This document shows, one piece after another, positions 43,572-53,133 of a stretch of DNA of 64,000 nucleotides (its first letter is position 1; the number at the start of each line of letters is the position of its first letter). The stretch comes from Leucobacter aridicollis. Its GTDB lineage: Bacteria > Actinomycetota > Actinomycetes > Actinomycetales > Microbacteriaceae. The position numbers and the translations under genes are program-made. A model generated the notes under the pieces. It was not told the origin of the DNA, did no database searches, and worked only from the letters and a program-made list of their open reading frames with translations. Where the stretch lies: positions 1 through 64,000 of the forward strand of contig NZ_JACCBD010000001.1 in the NCBI RefSeq assembly GCF_013409595.1, given 5' to 3'.

Positions 43572-44866
43572 CGCCGATCGAGGCACAGCCCGATTGCGGC
43601 CGCAATCAGGGCGGCCCCTGAGAGCCAGGCGGTGAGCGACCCGGTCGCCGCGAGCACCACGAGCACCCCGCCAGCACCGCACAGCACCGCGAGCAGCGTT
43701 CGCGCCGGGGCGGGATGCGTGACGAAGCGCAGCCGCGGGACCAGGCGCCGCTCGAGCCGTGTCGCAGCCGTCACCGTGCACGCGACGACCGCCGCGACCG
43801 TGACAAGCCAGAGCGGTCGCGACAGCCACCACTCGCTGCTGAGCGGGAGGGGGAGCGCCGTCTCCGCGCTGCCGCCCAGGTGGGCTGCGACGAGCAGCGC
43901 GCCGGCGAGGAGCACGGTCGCCGACATGTGCCAGGAGTAGATCGTCATGGCGCGCCCGTTGACTGCTGCCGCGCCGCGGCTGAACGCGGGCAGCGTCGCG
44001 AGGCGGGTGAGCGCCGGCCGGAGGGCAGTGAACGCCGCGAGTTGGACGACCCCGAGGAGGGCGAGCACCGCCGTCGGCGGATTGAGCGCCCCGAACAGGT
44101 TTGCCGGGGACGCCCCGACCGCGATCCACAGGCCGGCGCCAGCGAGTGCCGCTGCCGCAGCCCGGGGCCCTGCGGTGACCCCGTCAGCGAGGAGGAAGCC
44201 GAGCTGCTGCACGAACAGCCAGACGAACGCGAGGTTCGCGAAGCCGACAGCGTCGACGCCGGTCGCGAGCCGCACGAGGTCGACCACGACGATTCCGGCC
44301 CCGAGCGCGCCAAGCGTGAGCCGCGGGGCACGCTCGTGGAGCGCGAGCATCGCCGGGACCAGCGCCGAACACAGGACGTACACGCCGAGGAACCACAGGG
44401 GCTGACTCATCCGCCAGCCGGCGGCCGCGACGATCTCGGGGCTGACCCCGGCGACCGAGAGCCCGCCCAGCACGAGGGCCGTCGCCGTCGCCGCCAGGAG
44501 CGGGATCGGGAGGAGCCTGCCGAGCCGGGCCACGACGTAGCCTGAGGGGGTGGCGCCCTGGGCGCTGACACGCCTGTAGTGCGTCGCCGACGCGAAGCCG
44601 CCAGCGATGAAGAACAGCGGCATCATCTGGGCGCACCACGAGAAGACCGTGAAGCCGCCCCAGGACTCGAGCGCGTTCTCGAGCACGACCTCGCCGCCCT
44701 GCACGCTCACGCCCACCATGAGCGCGTGCACCACGACGACCGCGAGCAGGCAGGCCGCCCGAGTGAGGTCGACGGCGGCGTCGCGGGCGGGTGCCGTGCC
44801 TGCGCCGCGGGGGTCCCTGCCGGGGGACGGGGCGGCCGGGGCCGGGGGAATGCTGATGAGCGACAT
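43535..44866 (-). CDS. Membrane acyltransferase family protein
   Basis: This 443-residue protein has about ten membrane helices of the acyltransferase-3/fucose-acetylase-like type. 'LTRAACLLAVVVVHALMVG' holds the early His of the RxxA...H pattern, followed by 'MPLFFIAGGFASATHYRR', a segment conserved in this superfamily. Such enzymes acylate envelope sugars or lipids. ATG 44866 (MSLISIPPAP) has AAAGGA upstream; the frame extends further without a ribosome site. It converges with menA (37-nt overlap). The substrate is unknown and there is no nearby glycan cluster to guide a guess. Confidence 0.8.
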   Translation of the reverse strand: MSLISIPPAPAAPSPGRDPRGAGTAPARDAAVDLTRAACLLAVVVVHALMVGVSVQGGEVVLENALESWGGFTVFSWCAQMMPLFFIAGGFASATHYRRVSAQGATPSGYVVARLGRLLPIPLLAATATALVLGGLSVAGVSPEIVAAAGWRMSQPLWFLGVYVLCSALVPAMLALHERAPRLTLGALGAGIVVVDLVRLATGVDAVGFANLAFVWLFVQQLGFLLADGVTAGPRAAAAALAGAGLWIAVGASPANLFGALNPPTAVLALLGVVQLAAFTALRPALTRLATLPAFSRGAAAVNGRAMTIYSWHMSATVLLAGALLVAAHLGGSAETALPLPLSSEWWLSRPLWLVTVAAVVACTVTAATRLERRLVPRLRFVTHPAPARTLLAVLCGAGGVLVVLAATGSLTAWLSGAALIAAAIGLCLDRRQKANAAPSSRP

Positions 44867-45226
44867 GGGGTTCCTTTCGGGCAGACCCCAAGCGTCCCGC
44901 CACGGTGCGGGTCGGCGCGTCACCTGTGGGAGCGAATCGGTGCCCCTACCTGGGGACTAGGGGAGCCCCTGAGCCTGCACCCGGCCTTGCCTTGCCTTGC
45001 CCTGCCCTGCCTTGCCCTGCCCACGCCGCGCGAACGAGTACCTTCCCTGCGGAATGCCCCCTTCCCAACCGTCGGGAAGGGGGCGTGTTGCAGAGAAAGG
45101 GCGAGTTGGCGGAATGCGGGCGCCGGCCCGCTGTCCGGCGTGGCGCAGAAATAGTGCTTGCGCCGTTTCGAGAGATGTAGATAGGGTGTCTTCTTGGAAT
45201 CCCTACGACCTGGAAAGGAGAAGACC
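44867..45226. other. Long leader region before the ABC exporter: repeats, hairpin, promoter
   Basis: No gene is supported in this 360-nt stretch. It contains pentameric repeats (44985-45021, CCTTG/CCCTG units). A perfect 11-bp hairpin GCCCCCTTCCC/GGGAAGGGGGC lies at 45056-45084. A likely promoter has TTGCGC at 45158-45163 and TAGGGT at 45182-45187 with 18-bp spacing. The predicted transcript starts near 45194 and carries the leader peptide gene next. Confidence 0.5.
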
Positions 45227-45289
45227 ATGTTTCGAATCGTCACGTTTACACCGTCTCTCCGTCCAGGCAACCCGCTGACCGGACACTAG
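45227..45289 (+). CDS. 20-residue leader peptide upstream of ABC exporter
   Basis: Behind a very strong ribosome site (GGAAAGGAG), an ATG opens a 20-codon frame encoding [10 protein letters not shown] followed by [10 protein letters not shown] and a TAG stop. It ends 76 nt before the first ABC exporter gene and lies directly after a plausible promoter. Its size, ribosome site and position fit a regulatory leader peptide whose translation senses ribosome stalling, as known for drug-resistance and amino-acid genes. The C-terminal 'PGNPLTGH' may be the stalling segment. I know no named family for it; the gene is too short for usual gene finders. No clear terminator/antiterminator pair was resolved in the 76-nt gap. 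Confidence 0.65.
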   Translation: MFRIVTFTPSLRPGNPLTGH

Positions 45290-45365
45290 ACCTCGGCCGT
45301 TCCAGGCCACCTCTCTCTCCACAGCATCCGCGCTCTCCGTGCGCACCTCTCTCGTTTTAGGGACC

Positions 45366-47186
45366 ATGTCTTCTTCATCCTCTGCTTCACTGTCTCTGCC
45401 CAAGGCGCTCGCCAGGCTGATTCCCTTCGCCAAGCCCGCCAAGTGGTGGATCCTCGCGGGTCTGCTCGTCGCGCTCGCCGGTTCGGTCGCAAGCCTCGCC
45501 ATCCCGATCGTGCTGCAGGAGGTCGTTGACGGGCCGCTGCTCACCGGCGACCGCTCCGCGATCATCTGGGGCGTGGCCGCCGTCCTCGCGCTCGGTATCG
45601 CCGAGGCACTGTTCATCTTCCTGCGCCGCCGCTTCGTGCTGCGCCCCATGACCGAGGTCGAATTCACGATCCGCCAGACGTTCTACGAGCGGCTGCAGCG
45701 GCTTCCCGTCGCCTTCCACGACCGGTGGCAGTCGGGCCAGCTGCTGAGCCGCATGATGCAGGACATCGGGCTGATCCGCCGCTGGCTGACGTTCGGCATG
45801 ATCATGCTCGTCGTGAACGTGCTCACGATGCTCATCGGCATCGGGCTGTTGTTCCGCTGGCACTGGGTGCTGGGAACCGTGTTCTTCATCTGCTCGCTGC
45901 CGATCTGGATCGTCGGCTACAGCTTCGAGCAGAAGTACGGCGCGCTCTCGCGCACGAGCCAGGACCAGTCGGGCGACCTTGCGACCGCGGTCGAGGAGAG
46001 CGTGCACGGCATTCGCGTACTGAAGGCGTTCGGCCGCGGCGGTCACTCGCTCGCGAAGTTCCGCGAGCAGGCCGAGTCGCTCCGCGGCACGGAGATGCGC
46101 AAGGCCCGCGAGGTCGGGCTCATCTGGTTCTGGTACGACCTCGTGCCGTTCCTCGCGCTCGGCGCCTGCCTGTTCACTGGCATCGTGCTCGCGAGCCTTG
46201 GGCAGCTCACGGTGGGAGAGCTCTTCGGCTTCTTCGCGCTCGCCGCGGCGGTGCGCTGGCCGATGAACTCGCTCGGGTTCCTGTTCTCGTTCCTCATCGA
46301 CGCCCGCACCGCGACCGACCGCGTCTTCGAGGTGTTCGACGCCGAGATCACGATCACCGATCCCGAGCACCCACGCACCGTGGAGCACCCGCGCGGCGAA
46401 CTCGCGTTCCGGGGCGTGCACTTCCGGTTCCCGGACGCCCGCGACAGCGAGCGCGACCTCGTCGATGGGCTCGACCTCGTGCTGCGGCCCGGCGAGACGA
46501 TGGCGCTCGTTGGCGCGACGGGCTCCGGCAAGACGACCCTGACCGCGCTGCCGACTCGCTTGTACGACGTGACGGCGGGCTCGGTCGAACTCGACGGCGT
46601 CGATGTCCGCGAGCTCAGGCTCGAGGAGCTCCGGCGACGTATCGGCGTGGCGTTTGAGGATCCGATCCTCTTCTCTGCCAGTGTGCGCGACAACGTGCTG
46701 CTCGGTCGTGACGACCTCGATCCTGCCGGTCCCGAGGCCGACCGCGTGCTTCGCGAGGCGCTCGACGTCGCGCAGGCGGGGTTCGCCTACGACTTGCCCG
46801 AGGGCCTCGACACCGAGGTCGGCGAGGAGGGCATGAGCCTGTCCGGCGGCCAGCGGCAGCGCCTCGCGCTTGCCCGCGTGGTTGCCGCAGCGCCGGACGT
46901 GCTCGTGCTCGATGACCCGCTGTCAGCGCTCGACGTCGACACCGAGGCGCTCGTCGAGGCGGCGCTTCGCCGCGTACTCGCGAGCACGACTGCGCTGATC
47001 GTTGCACACCGGCCGTCGACGGTCTCGATGGCTGATCGCGTTGCGGTCATGCAGCGCGGCCGCGTCGTCGCGGTCGGCACCCACAGCGAGCTACTGCGCA
47101 CGAGCGATCACTACCGCTACCTCATCACGTCGCTTGAGGCCGGCGAAGAACCCGACAACAACGGCACCGAGGAGGTGGCACGATGA
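45366..47186 (+). CDS. ABC exporter subunit A (degenerate ATP site)
   Basis: This half-transporter of about 606 residues has six membrane helices followed by an ATP-binding domain. It shows Walker A 'GATGSGKTT', signature '[11 protein letters not shown]' and H-loop 'IVAHRPSTV'. Walker B '[11 protein letters not shown]' has aspartate where the catalytic glutamate is expected. Such an exchange marks the degenerate half of heterodimeric exporters of the TM287/288, BmrCD or LmrCD type. ATG 45366 has AGGGA nearby; an upstream GTG frame is possible. It is coupled to subunit B by an ATGA overlap. The cargo is probably drugs, lipids or peptides. Confidence 0.88.
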   Translation: MSSSSSASLSLPKALARLIPFAKPAKWWILAGLLVALAGSVASLAIPIVLQEVVDGPLLTGDRSAIIWGVAAVLALGIAEALFIFLRRRFVLRPMTEVEFTIRQTFYERLQRLPVAFHDRWQSGQLLSRMMQDIGLIRRWLTFGMIMLVVNVLTMLIGIGLLFRWHWVLGTVFFICSLPIWIVGYSFEQKYGALSRTSQDQSGDLATAVEESVHGIRVLKAFGRGGHSLAKFREQAESLRGTEMRKAREVGLIWFWYDLVPFLALGACLFTGIVLASLGQLTVGELFGFFALAAAVRWPMNSLGFLFSFLIDARTATDRVFEVFDAEITITDPEHPRTVEHPRGELAFRGVHFRFPDARDSERDLVDGLDLVLRPGETMALVGATGSGKTTLTALPTRLYDVTAGSVELDGVDVRELRLEELRRRIGVAFEDPILFSASVRDNVLLGRDDLDPAGPEADRVLREALDVAQAGFAYDLPEGLDTEVGEEGMSLSGGQRQRLALARVVAAAPDVLVLDDPLSALDVDTEALVEAALRRVLASTTALIVAHRPSTVSMADRVAVMQRGRVVAVGTHSELLRTSDHYRYLITSLEAGEEPDNNGTEEVAR

Positions 47187-49009
47187 GCCCGGAGAGCGTC
47201 CGCGGGACGCGCGGCGAAGACCGCAGCAGCTACACGCGCGAGGAGAGTCGCGCCATCAGGCGACGGTCGCTCAGGCTGCTCGCCTCGCTCCTTGGGCCGT
47301 TCCGGCGGCTCATCATCCTCACCGCCGCGGTCGTCATCGCGTCGGCCGTATTCCGCGCGATCGGCCCCTCGCTCATCGCGTTTGGTATCGACGAGGCGCT
47401 GCCCCGCGCGGTCGAGCAGGGCGACTGGGGTCCGGCGATCGGGATCTCGCTCGCGTACCTCGTGATCGGCGGCGGCGGAGCCGCGCTCGTCGGCTGGTAC
47501 GTCGTGCTCATCGCGAAGCTCACGCAGGCCGTGATGCTCGAGCTGCGTACGCGCATCTTCAGGCACACGCAACGGCTGAGCCTCGAATTCCACGAGGGAT
47601 ACACGTCGGGCCGCATCATCTCGCGGCAGACGAGTGACCTTGAATCGATCCAGGAGCTGCTTGACGGCAGCCTCTCGGAACTCATCGATGCTGTGCTGCT
47701 GGGCTCGTTCACGCTCATCGCGCTGTTCCTCATCGACTGGCGCTCCGGCGTGCTGCTCGTCTGCATGGGACTGCCGCTCGGACTGCTCATGTGGTGGTTC
47801 GTCATCGAATCGCAGAAGGGATTCCGCGCGACCCGAACGGTCAGCGCGCGGCTCATCGTGCAGTTCGTCGAGACGATGACCGGCATTCGGGCGGTGCAGG
47901 CGTTCCGGCGAGAGAAGCGCAACGATAAGGCGTTCGCGAAGGTGTCTGACGACTACCGCCGCGCGAATCTGCGCGTCGTGAACCTCTTCGGTGTGCTCGA
48001 TCCGGGGCTTGTGCTGCTCGGCAACATCACGATCGCCGCCGTGCTGCTCTGGGGCGCGTTCCGCGTCACCGACAACGCGCTCGCGGTCGGCGTGCTGCTC
48101 GCGGCAGTGCTGCACGTGCGCAACTTCTTCGGCCCGCTCGAGGACGTTGCGATGTTCCTGAACTCCTACCAGTCGGCCGTCGCCGCGCTGGAGAAGGTGT
48201 CAGGCGTGCTGGAGGAGGAGCCGACGGTGCAGGATCCCGAGCAGCCCGTCGCGCTGCCGGCGGCGCGGGGCGAGTTGAAGTTCGACGGCGTGAGCTTCCG
48301 CTACGGCGGGGCTGACGACCCACGCGTCGTGCTTGCGGACTGCAACCTCGATATCCCTGCCGGGCAGACGATCGCGCTCGTGGGAACGACGGGTGCCGGG
48401 AAGTCGACGCTCGCCAAACTCGTGGCGCGCTTCTACGACCCCACCGAGGGTGCGTTGACGCTTGATGGCGTCGACCTGCGTGCGCTCGACCCCGTCGACA
48501 TGCGGCGTGCGATCGTCATGGTCACGCAGGAGGCCTACCTGTTCAGCGGCACGATCGCGCAGAACATCGCGCTCGGCAAGCCTGACGCGACCAGAGAAGA
48601 GATCGTCGCTGCGGCCACGGCGGTTGGCGCGCACGAGTTCATCGAGGCGCTGCCCGACGGGTATGACACCGACGTGAACAAGCGTGGCGGCCGCGTGTCA
48701 GCTGGTCAGCGTCAGCTTGTTTCGTTTGCGCGCGCCTTCCTCGCGGACCCGGCCGTGCTGATTCTCGATGAGGCGACCGCGTCGCTGGATCTGCCGAGCG
48801 AGCGTCTCGTGCAGGACGCGCTGCAGCGGCTCCTCGCGGACCGCACGGCGATCATCATCGCGCACCGGCTTTCCACGGTCGCGATTGCGGACCGGGTGCT
48901 GGTGATGGAGCACGGTCGCGTTGTCGAGGACGGTTCGCCACAGGAGTTGATCGCCGCCGGGGGCCGCTTCGCCGGGCTGCATGCGGCCTGGGAAGACTCG
49001 CTCGCGTAA
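47183..49009 (+). CDS. ABC exporter subunit B (consensus ATP site)
   Basis: This 608-residue half-transporter has six membrane helices and a nucleotide-binding domain with Walker A 'GTTGAGKST', Walker B '[12 protein letters not shown]' with the catalytic Glu, and H-loop 'IIAHRLSTV'. Its signature reads '[13 protein letters not shown]' in place of LSGGQ. Together with subunit A (Asp in Walker B, intact LSGGQ), this gives one active and one degenerate ATP site, which is the rule for asymmetric heterodimers. Translation is coupled to subunit A. Expression probably depends on the leader peptide at 45227. Confidence 0.9.
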   Translation: MSPESVRGTRGEDRSSYTREESRAIRRRSLRLLASLLGPFRRLIILTAAVVIASAVFRAIGPSLIAFGIDEALPRAVEQGDWGPAIGISLAYLVIGGGGAALVGWYVVLIAKLTQAVMLELRTRIFRHTQRLSLEFHEGYTSGRIISRQTSDLESIQELLDGSLSELIDAVLLGSFTLIALFLIDWRSGVLLVCMGLPLGLLMWWFVIESQKGFRATRTVSARLIVQFVETMTGIRAVQAFRREKRNDKAFAKVSDDYRRANLRVVNLFGVLDPGLVLLGNITIAAVLLWGAFRVTDNALAVGVLLAAVLHVRNFFGPLEDVAMFLNSYQSAVAALEKVSGVLEEEPTVQDPEQPVALPAARGELKFDGVSFRYGGADDPRVVLADCNLDIPAGQTIALVGTTGAGKSTLAKLVARFYDPTEGALTLDGVDLRALDPVDMRRAIVMVTQEAYLFSGTIAQNIALGKPDATREEIVAAATAVGAHEFIEALPDGYDTDVNKRGGRVSAGQRQLVSFARAFLADPAVLILDEATASLDLPSERLVQDALQRLLADRTAIIIAHRLSTVAIADRVLVMEHGRVVEDGSPQELIAAGGRFAGLHAAWEDSLA

Positions 49010-49018
49010 GGTAGAGCC

Positions 49019-49561
49019 GTGCACAAACGGTGGGGCGAGGGGCTGCGGTCGCTCGTGAGGAGCACGCAGCCCCGCCTCCCGTGGCGCAGGATCGCGTTCG
49101 CGGCGCTCGGCACTGGCGGCGCTGTTGCGCTGCTCGGGGCCCTCGGAACATCGATGGACCTCACGCTGCTGTTCCTCGGCTTCGCGCCGAGCTGCCTGCT
49201 CGTATTCGCGCTGCCTGAGGCCCCGGTGTCGCAACCCAGTGCCGTCGTCGGCGGCCACATGGTCTCGGCAGCTGTCGGCCTCGGCATCGGGGCGATCCCG
49301 CACGCGGGGTGGTGGGACGGAGAGCTCGCCTCATCCCTCGCCGGGGCGCTGGCCGCGGCGCTTTCGGTCGTCGCGATGCTGGTGCTCCGCGTGCTCCACC
49401 CGCCAGCGGTCGCGAACGCCGTGGTCGTGTGCGTCACGGGAGCGAGCTGGAGTTACCTTGTTGCCCCGGTGCTCGTGAGCGCCGTCTCGATCGTCGTGAT
49501 CGCGCTGGTGTGGCACCGCCTGACTGGAGCAACCTATCCGCACCGGTCGGCGATTCGCTGA
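49019..49561 (+). CDS. HPP-family integral membrane protein
   Basis: This 180-residue protein has four to five membrane helices and the family motif in 'VLRVLHPPAVANAVVVC'. HPP proteins are found in bacteria and plastids, where some members transport nitrite; the role here is unknown. GTG 49019 lies 6 nt after TAAGGT, so it may be transcribed from its own leaderless promoter although it begins only 9 nt after the ABC exporter stop. Early 'QPSAVVGGHMVSAAVGLG' is also typical of the family. A hairpin overlaps its stop codon. Confidence 0.8.
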   Translation: MHKRWGEGLRSLVRSTQPRLPWRRIAFAALGTGGAVALLGALGTSMDLTLLFLGFAPSCLLVFALPEAPVSQPSAVVGGHMVSAAVGLGIGAIPHAGWWDGELASSLAGALAAALSVVAMLVLRVLHPPAVANAVVVCVTGASWSYLVAPVLVSAVSIVVIALVWHRLTGATYPHRSAIR

Positions 49562-49570
49562 CCGGTGCGG
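49538..49570 (+). terminator. Terminator-like hairpin at the HPP gene end
   Basis: CCGCACCGGTC (49538-49548) and GACCGGTGCGG (49560-49570) form a perfect 11-bp stem around the stop codon of the HPP gene. It could end the ABC exporter/HPP transcript. No T tract follows. Confidence 0.6.
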
Positions 49571-49621
49571 GGCGGTGTCCGGGCCGTTTGTCCCGCACAC
49601 TCCGCCTTCCAGGACTCTGCC

Positions 49622-49825
49622 TTACAGGTAGGGGTGGACCGTCGGCCGCTCTGCCTCTGTGTCCCGGATGAGTTGCGGGTCTTCCATGCCCTTGCGTGGA
49701 TCCACGTCAGGATCGTCGGCCTCGTTCGCGCCGTCGAGCACCGGCTCGTCGATCGTCTCTGGCGAGTCCTCGTGGTCGGCTACGACGGCGGCCTCGTCGG
49801 CTTCGTGAGTGCGCTTGTCATTCAT
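49622..49825 (-). CDS. Small acidic protein of unknown function
   Basis: The 67-residue product is strongly acidic and hydrophilic (HEADEAAVVADHEDSPETID, then ANEADDPDVDP) and probably disordered. The start is well supported by AGGAGG directly upstream of ATG 49825. It has no signal peptide, membrane segment or known domain. It is followed by convergent genes and preceded by a lipoprotein gene on the same strand. Small acidic proteins like this are common in Microbacteriaceae, but I cannot assign a role. Confidence 0.6.
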   Translation of the reverse strand: MNDKRTHEADEAAVVADHEDSPETIDEPVLDGANEADDPDVDPRKGMEDPQLIRDTEAERPTVHPYL

Positions 49826-49908
49826 CTGTGCCTCCTAGGTTTTGCGTGGGTTGCAACCGTAGAACGCCAAGCTGGAGGATTGCTCAGTGGCGGCTGTGTG
49901 TCGCCCGA

Positions 49909-50304
49909 CTACGCCTCGCGGCTGGTGTTCCAGAAGATCCGCGACCCATCCGCCTGTGAGGCCTGCCAGATGTCGCCGCACTTCTCCGCCTGCTGAATCC
50001 CGACGTCCATCAGGAGCAGCGCGCTCGCGTAGGCCCCAGGCCCGTCCGTGCTCGGGACGCAGTCGGCATCAATCGGACTGCCCTTCCACGACGCCGCGAT
50101 CTGCGCACCCTGCTGAATCACGCGGACGCCCTCAGCGTCCTGAGGAAACCCCGCTGGAAGCGTGCCGTCGGTGATGAACTGTTTGATTTCCTCTGCCGAG
50201 GGCTTCGACTCGGTGGGCGCCGGGGGCTCCCCGCTTCCCGCGCAGCCCGCGAGCAGAAGGGCGGTGAGTGCGACGGCCGCGACGGCTGGAATTGGGTGCT
50301 TCAT
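49909..50304 (-). CDS. Small lipoprotein
   Basis: This 131-residue product has a lipoprotein signal (MKHPIPAVAAVALTALL) and lipobox LLAGC, followed by a flexible Pro/Ser/Glu linker and a compact domain of about 90 residues with two cysteines ('DADCVPSTDG', 'AEKCGDIWQAS'). These could form a disulfide outside the membrane. No family is recognised. It lies on the minus strand between two other envelope-related genes and should sit on the outer face of the membrane. Confidence 0.75.
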   Translation of the reverse strand: MKHPIPAVAAVALTALLLAGCAGSGEPPAPTESKPSAEEIKQFITDGTLPAGFPQDAEGVRVIQQGAQIAASWKGSPIDADCVPSTDGPGAYASALLLMDVGIQQAEKCGDIWQASQADGSRIFWNTSREA

Positions 50305-50386
50305 GTGGTGCCTCCCGGGATAGCGAATGCCTAACGCTATCCGACAACGCTATGCGGTTCCAAGGCGGCGTCGGGGAAGGGCGACC

Positions 50387-51439
50387 CTACAGGCACCGCC
50401 GTGAACCCGCGAGCAGCGTCATTCCGAGGATCGCCGCGCCACCGGCGATCAGGATCATGAGAAGCCCCGACGGCGAGCCAGCCTCCGCGATGCGTGCGTC
50501 CTGCTCCCTCTCGCTGCCGGAGCGCTGCGCCGGTGGTGTCGTGGTCGGCGTCGGCGTAGCCCGATCCTGATCTGCCTCGGGGTCAGCGGCGGCCGACTCG
50601 CCCCGCGCTGGCGCCTCCTCGGCTCCGGCCTCGGCGCGGTCGCGCTCGCCGTTCTCCCGCTCCGCGGGTGGCGCCTCCGCTGTTGGCTCCGGCGTCTCCC
50701 GTGTGGTCGCGTCGGGGTCCGCGGCCTCGACCGTGACTGAGCAGCCCGGGACGGCGAGCGTGTGCGGTGCGCCGGGCTCCCACGTGCCGGCCTCGTCATC
50801 GAACGTCGCATCGGTGTGGGTCGATGTAAGTCCGCTCAGAAGCGTGACCTCGCCGCTGGCGGTGTCGGGAAGCGTCAACGTGAAATCGAGCACGCCAGCG
50901 GACGCGGCCCGTAGCTCAGCTGGAGGGCCGCCAGCGCTCGGCGTGAGCTGGACACCACGTTCGTCGCTGCGGGCGTCGATGTCCTGCACCCAGGAGATCG
51001 CCTGCCCGCTGACCTCGACAGACTCCCACGGCGCGGCGCCGATCCTGAGGTAGTTCGCGATCGGATCGGTCGGCGTCGCGCCCGCGTGCTCGAGCGCGAC
51101 CGCCTGCGAGATCGTGACGTCGGAGACCGCGAGGCCCTCGCCGACCTCGACGGTGTTCGCGCCGACACGCAGGCTCGGGTCGAGCGGGAGCGGGACGAAG
51201 GCGTCGCCGGTCAGGCTCGCCTGCGAGACGAGCGTGAAGTCAGTGATCGCGACCCTGAAGCTGCGCCCAGCGAGCCAGTCAACGCGCACATGGAAAGAGT
51301 CGGCCTCGCCGCCCCAAAAGGAGCAGACTGTGTTCGGGTGATCCGCATGCGCTGGCGCGGGGCTCGCCGCCACGAGCCCGCCGCTGACCATGAGCCCGGC
51401 GGCGGCCAATGCGATGGTGCCTGCGAATGTTTTCCGCAT
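50387..51439 (-). CDS. Secreted, membrane-anchored surface protein
   Basis: The 350-residue protein has a signal peptide (MRKTFAGTIALAAAGLMVSG ending ASPAPAHA) and a globular external part with two cysteines. This contains 'WVQDIDARSDERGVQLTPS' and strand-rich 'LDFTLTLPDTASGEV', resembling HtaA-like haem-binding modules only vaguely. A long Pro/Glu/Ala-rich stalk and one C-terminal membrane helix with a short basic end (GSRRCL) follow. It lacks LPxTG. It is therefore a wall-spanning surface protein held by its own helix. ATG 51439 is preferred to the adjacent GTG because of the GGGGGAG ribosome site. Function unknown. Confidence 0.65.
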   Translation of the reverse strand: MRKTFAGTIALAAAGLMVSGGLVAASPAPAHADHPNTVCSFWGGEADSFHVRVDWLAGRSFRVAITDFTLVSQASLTGDAFVPLPLDPSLRVGANTVEVGEGLAVSDVTISQAVALEHAGATPTDPIANYLRIGAAPWESVEVSGQAISWVQDIDARSDERGVQLTPSAGGPPAELRAASAGVLDFTLTLPDTASGEVTLLSGLTSTHTDATFDDEAGTWEPGAPHTLAVPGCSVTVEAADPDATTRETPEPTAEAPPAERENGERDRAEAGAEEAPARGESAAADPEADQDRATPTPTTTPPAQRSGSEREQDARIAEAGSPSGLLMILIAGGAAILGMTLLAGSRRCL

Positions 51440-51541
51440 CACTCCCCCCTGGTGCGAGTGCCTACACGCTACCCCAAAGCTATGGGAACGTCGAGGATGC
51501 GCACCGGCCGTCGCGTGCGGGGTGTCGCGCGCCGCAGAAAC

Positions 51542-51575
51542 ACGAAGGCCCCGCTCCGAGGAGTGGGGCCTTCGT
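51542..51575 (-). terminator. Terminator of tRNA-Ser(GCT)
   Basis: ACGAAGGCCCC at the left and GGGGCCTTCGT at the right (51542-51575) pair around a 12-nt centre that itself is partly complementary. It lies 17 nt after the minus-strand tRNA. Confidence 0.85.
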
Positions 51576-51592
51576 GTGTTACCTGTCTATGG

Positions 51593-51681
51593 CGGAGACG
51601 GGGGGATTTGAACCCCCGGTCGAGTTTAACCCCGACCCTTCATTAGCAGTGAAGTCCGTTCGGCCGCTCCGGCACGTCTCC
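51593..51681 (-). tRNA. tRNA-Ser (anticodon GCT)
   Basis: The minus strand folds as a class II tRNA: acceptor GGAGACG/CGTCTCC with discriminator G, anticodon loop CTGCTAA (GCT), a long variable arm (GGTCGGGGTTAAACTCGACC) and T arm with GTTCAAATC. The length is 89 nt. Confidence 0.95.
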
Positions 51682-51739
51682 ATGAGCAGGCAACGCCACT
51701 TAGTCTAACGGGAAAATCCTGAGCCAGGAAATCCTTGGA

Positions 51740-53023
51740 CTAGTAGTTTGTGCGACCCACCGAACAGGTTTCGACATCGGGCTTCAGGCCGGTGATCTCG
51801 GGAGGCAGCTGCACGCGATCGCCGCCCTCGGTCGGAGTGCTGCCGTTGGTCGCAGGCGCCTCACCCTCGGGCGTCGCGGGCGTCTCCGTCGCCGGGGCCT
51901 CGGTTGCAGGCGTTTCGGGCGTCTCAGTAGTCGCGTCGTCTGGCGTTGCGACCGCGCCGCCAGTTCCGGTGACGTCGAACGCCGCGCCGCTCTGGAGCGT
52001 CTCCATGAGCACGGCCGCGAGCTCGGAGTTCGGGAGGAGCCGGCCCGACTGGTACGGGTGGTCGACCGTGGGGTACTGCACGAAGTTGATATTGCCGAGA
52101 TCGATGTCGCGGACAGTGCCGGCCGCGGCCTGCATGAACTGCATGCTCTTCATGCTCTCGGACAGCAGCATGTTGTCGACCGCAGCCTTCGCAAGGTTCC
52201 ACACCTTGAACGGGTCGGACAGCGTCTCGGCGCTCTTCAGCTTCCGCATGAGCGACGACATGAAGACCTGCTGGTTGTTGATGCGCGAGATGTCGCTGCC
52301 GTCGCCGACACCGTAGCGGGTGCGCAGGAACTGCAGTGCGTCCCAGCCTTCAAGCGTGTTCATTCCGGCCGGGAGGTCGAGATCCGTTTTCGGGTCGACG
52401 AGCGGCTCAGTCAGGCAGACCTCGACGCCGCCAACGGCCTCCGAGATCCCGACAACACCGTCGAACGTGATCATCGCTGCGTACGGGATGTCCATGCCGG
52501 TGAGCTCGGAGATCGTGCGTGCGACGCAGGGGAGCCCGCCGTACCCCATCGCCGTGTTGAGCTGCTGCTCGCTCATGGCTGGGTAGAAGTCTTCCTCGCC
52601 GTCCTCGCTCGGGCAGCTCGGGATCGGCACCATGAGGTCGCGCGGGAAGCTGACGACCGTGGCGTTCTTGTGGTCGGCGGAGACGTGCAGGAGCAGGTTA
52701 ACGTCGTTGAGCTCGCCCTCTTCGCCGTCGTCGTAGCCCTGGCCGGCGCGGGTGTCGGAGCCGGCGAGCAGGATCGTGAGCTCGCCGTCAATCGACTGCT
52801 TGCCGGCGCCAATCGCCTCGCTCGGGCCGCCCAGATCAACGGTCTTCGCGCTGTTCACGAAGCCCCACACGGCGTATGCGGCGGTCGCGACACCGGAGAA
52901 GGCCACGACGAGCAACGTGGTGAGCAGGAACCTGCTGAAGTTCTTCACCGACGAGGAGCGAGACAGCCGTCCGTGGCGTACGACTGATCGGCGCGGCTGT
53001 TCCGGCTGCGTCCTTCTCGCCAT
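51740..53023 (-). CDS. LytR-CpsA-Psr (LCP) family cell-wall glycopolymer ligase
   Basis: This 427-residue protein has a basic cytosolic N-terminus, one membrane helix (about 30-55, 'FLLTTLLVVAFSGVATAAYA') and an external LCP domain. Visible signatures are 'ILLAGSDTRAGQG', 'VVSFPRDLMVPIP', 'LNTAMGYGG', 'ISEAVGGVEVCL' and 'ALQFLRTRYGVGDGSDISR', including the arginines that hold the polyprenyl pyrophosphate. LCP enzymes transfer polysaccharides from lipid carriers to peptidoglycan or arabinogalactan-like acceptors. A Thr/Pro/Ala-rich C-terminal tail follows. ATG 53023 has AAGGGGAA upstream. It could attach the polymer made by the island, though it is 30 kb away. It is flanked by two tRNA-Ser genes. 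Confidence 0.9.
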   Translation of the reverse strand: MARRTQPEQPRRSVVRHGRLSRSSSVKNFSRFLLTTLLVVAFSGVATAAYAVWGFVNSAKTVDLGGPSEAIGAGKQSIDGELTILLAGSDTRAGQGYDDGEEGELNDVNLLLHVSADHKNATVVSFPRDLMVPIPSCPSEDGEEDFYPAMSEQQLNTAMGYGGLPCVARTISELTGMDIPYAAMITFDGVVGISEAVGGVEVCLTEPLVDPKTDLDLPAGMNTLEGWDALQFLRTRYGVGDGSDISRINNQQVFMSSLMRKLKSAETLSDPFKVWNLAKAAVDNMLLSESMKSMQFMQAAAGTVRDIDLGNINFVQYPTVDHPYQSGRLLPNSELAAVLMETLQSGAAFDVTGTGGAVATPDDATTETPETPATEAPATETPATPEGEAPATNGSTPTEGGDRVQLPPEITGLKPDVETCSVGRTNY

Positions 53024-53133
53024 GCGGTGTTCCCCTTGCTTGTCGCTGCGGCACAAACGTCCGCAAGATTTCCCCAATTTACCCGAGAGCCCTGGGGGCA
53101 TCCTGAGGCGGGCAGAGAAAATCCTGTCAATGA

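Noticed and set aside
42642..44129. 495-codon minus-strand open frame over menA
   Set aside because: It is a shadow of menA and the acyltransferase gene with typical antisense composition.
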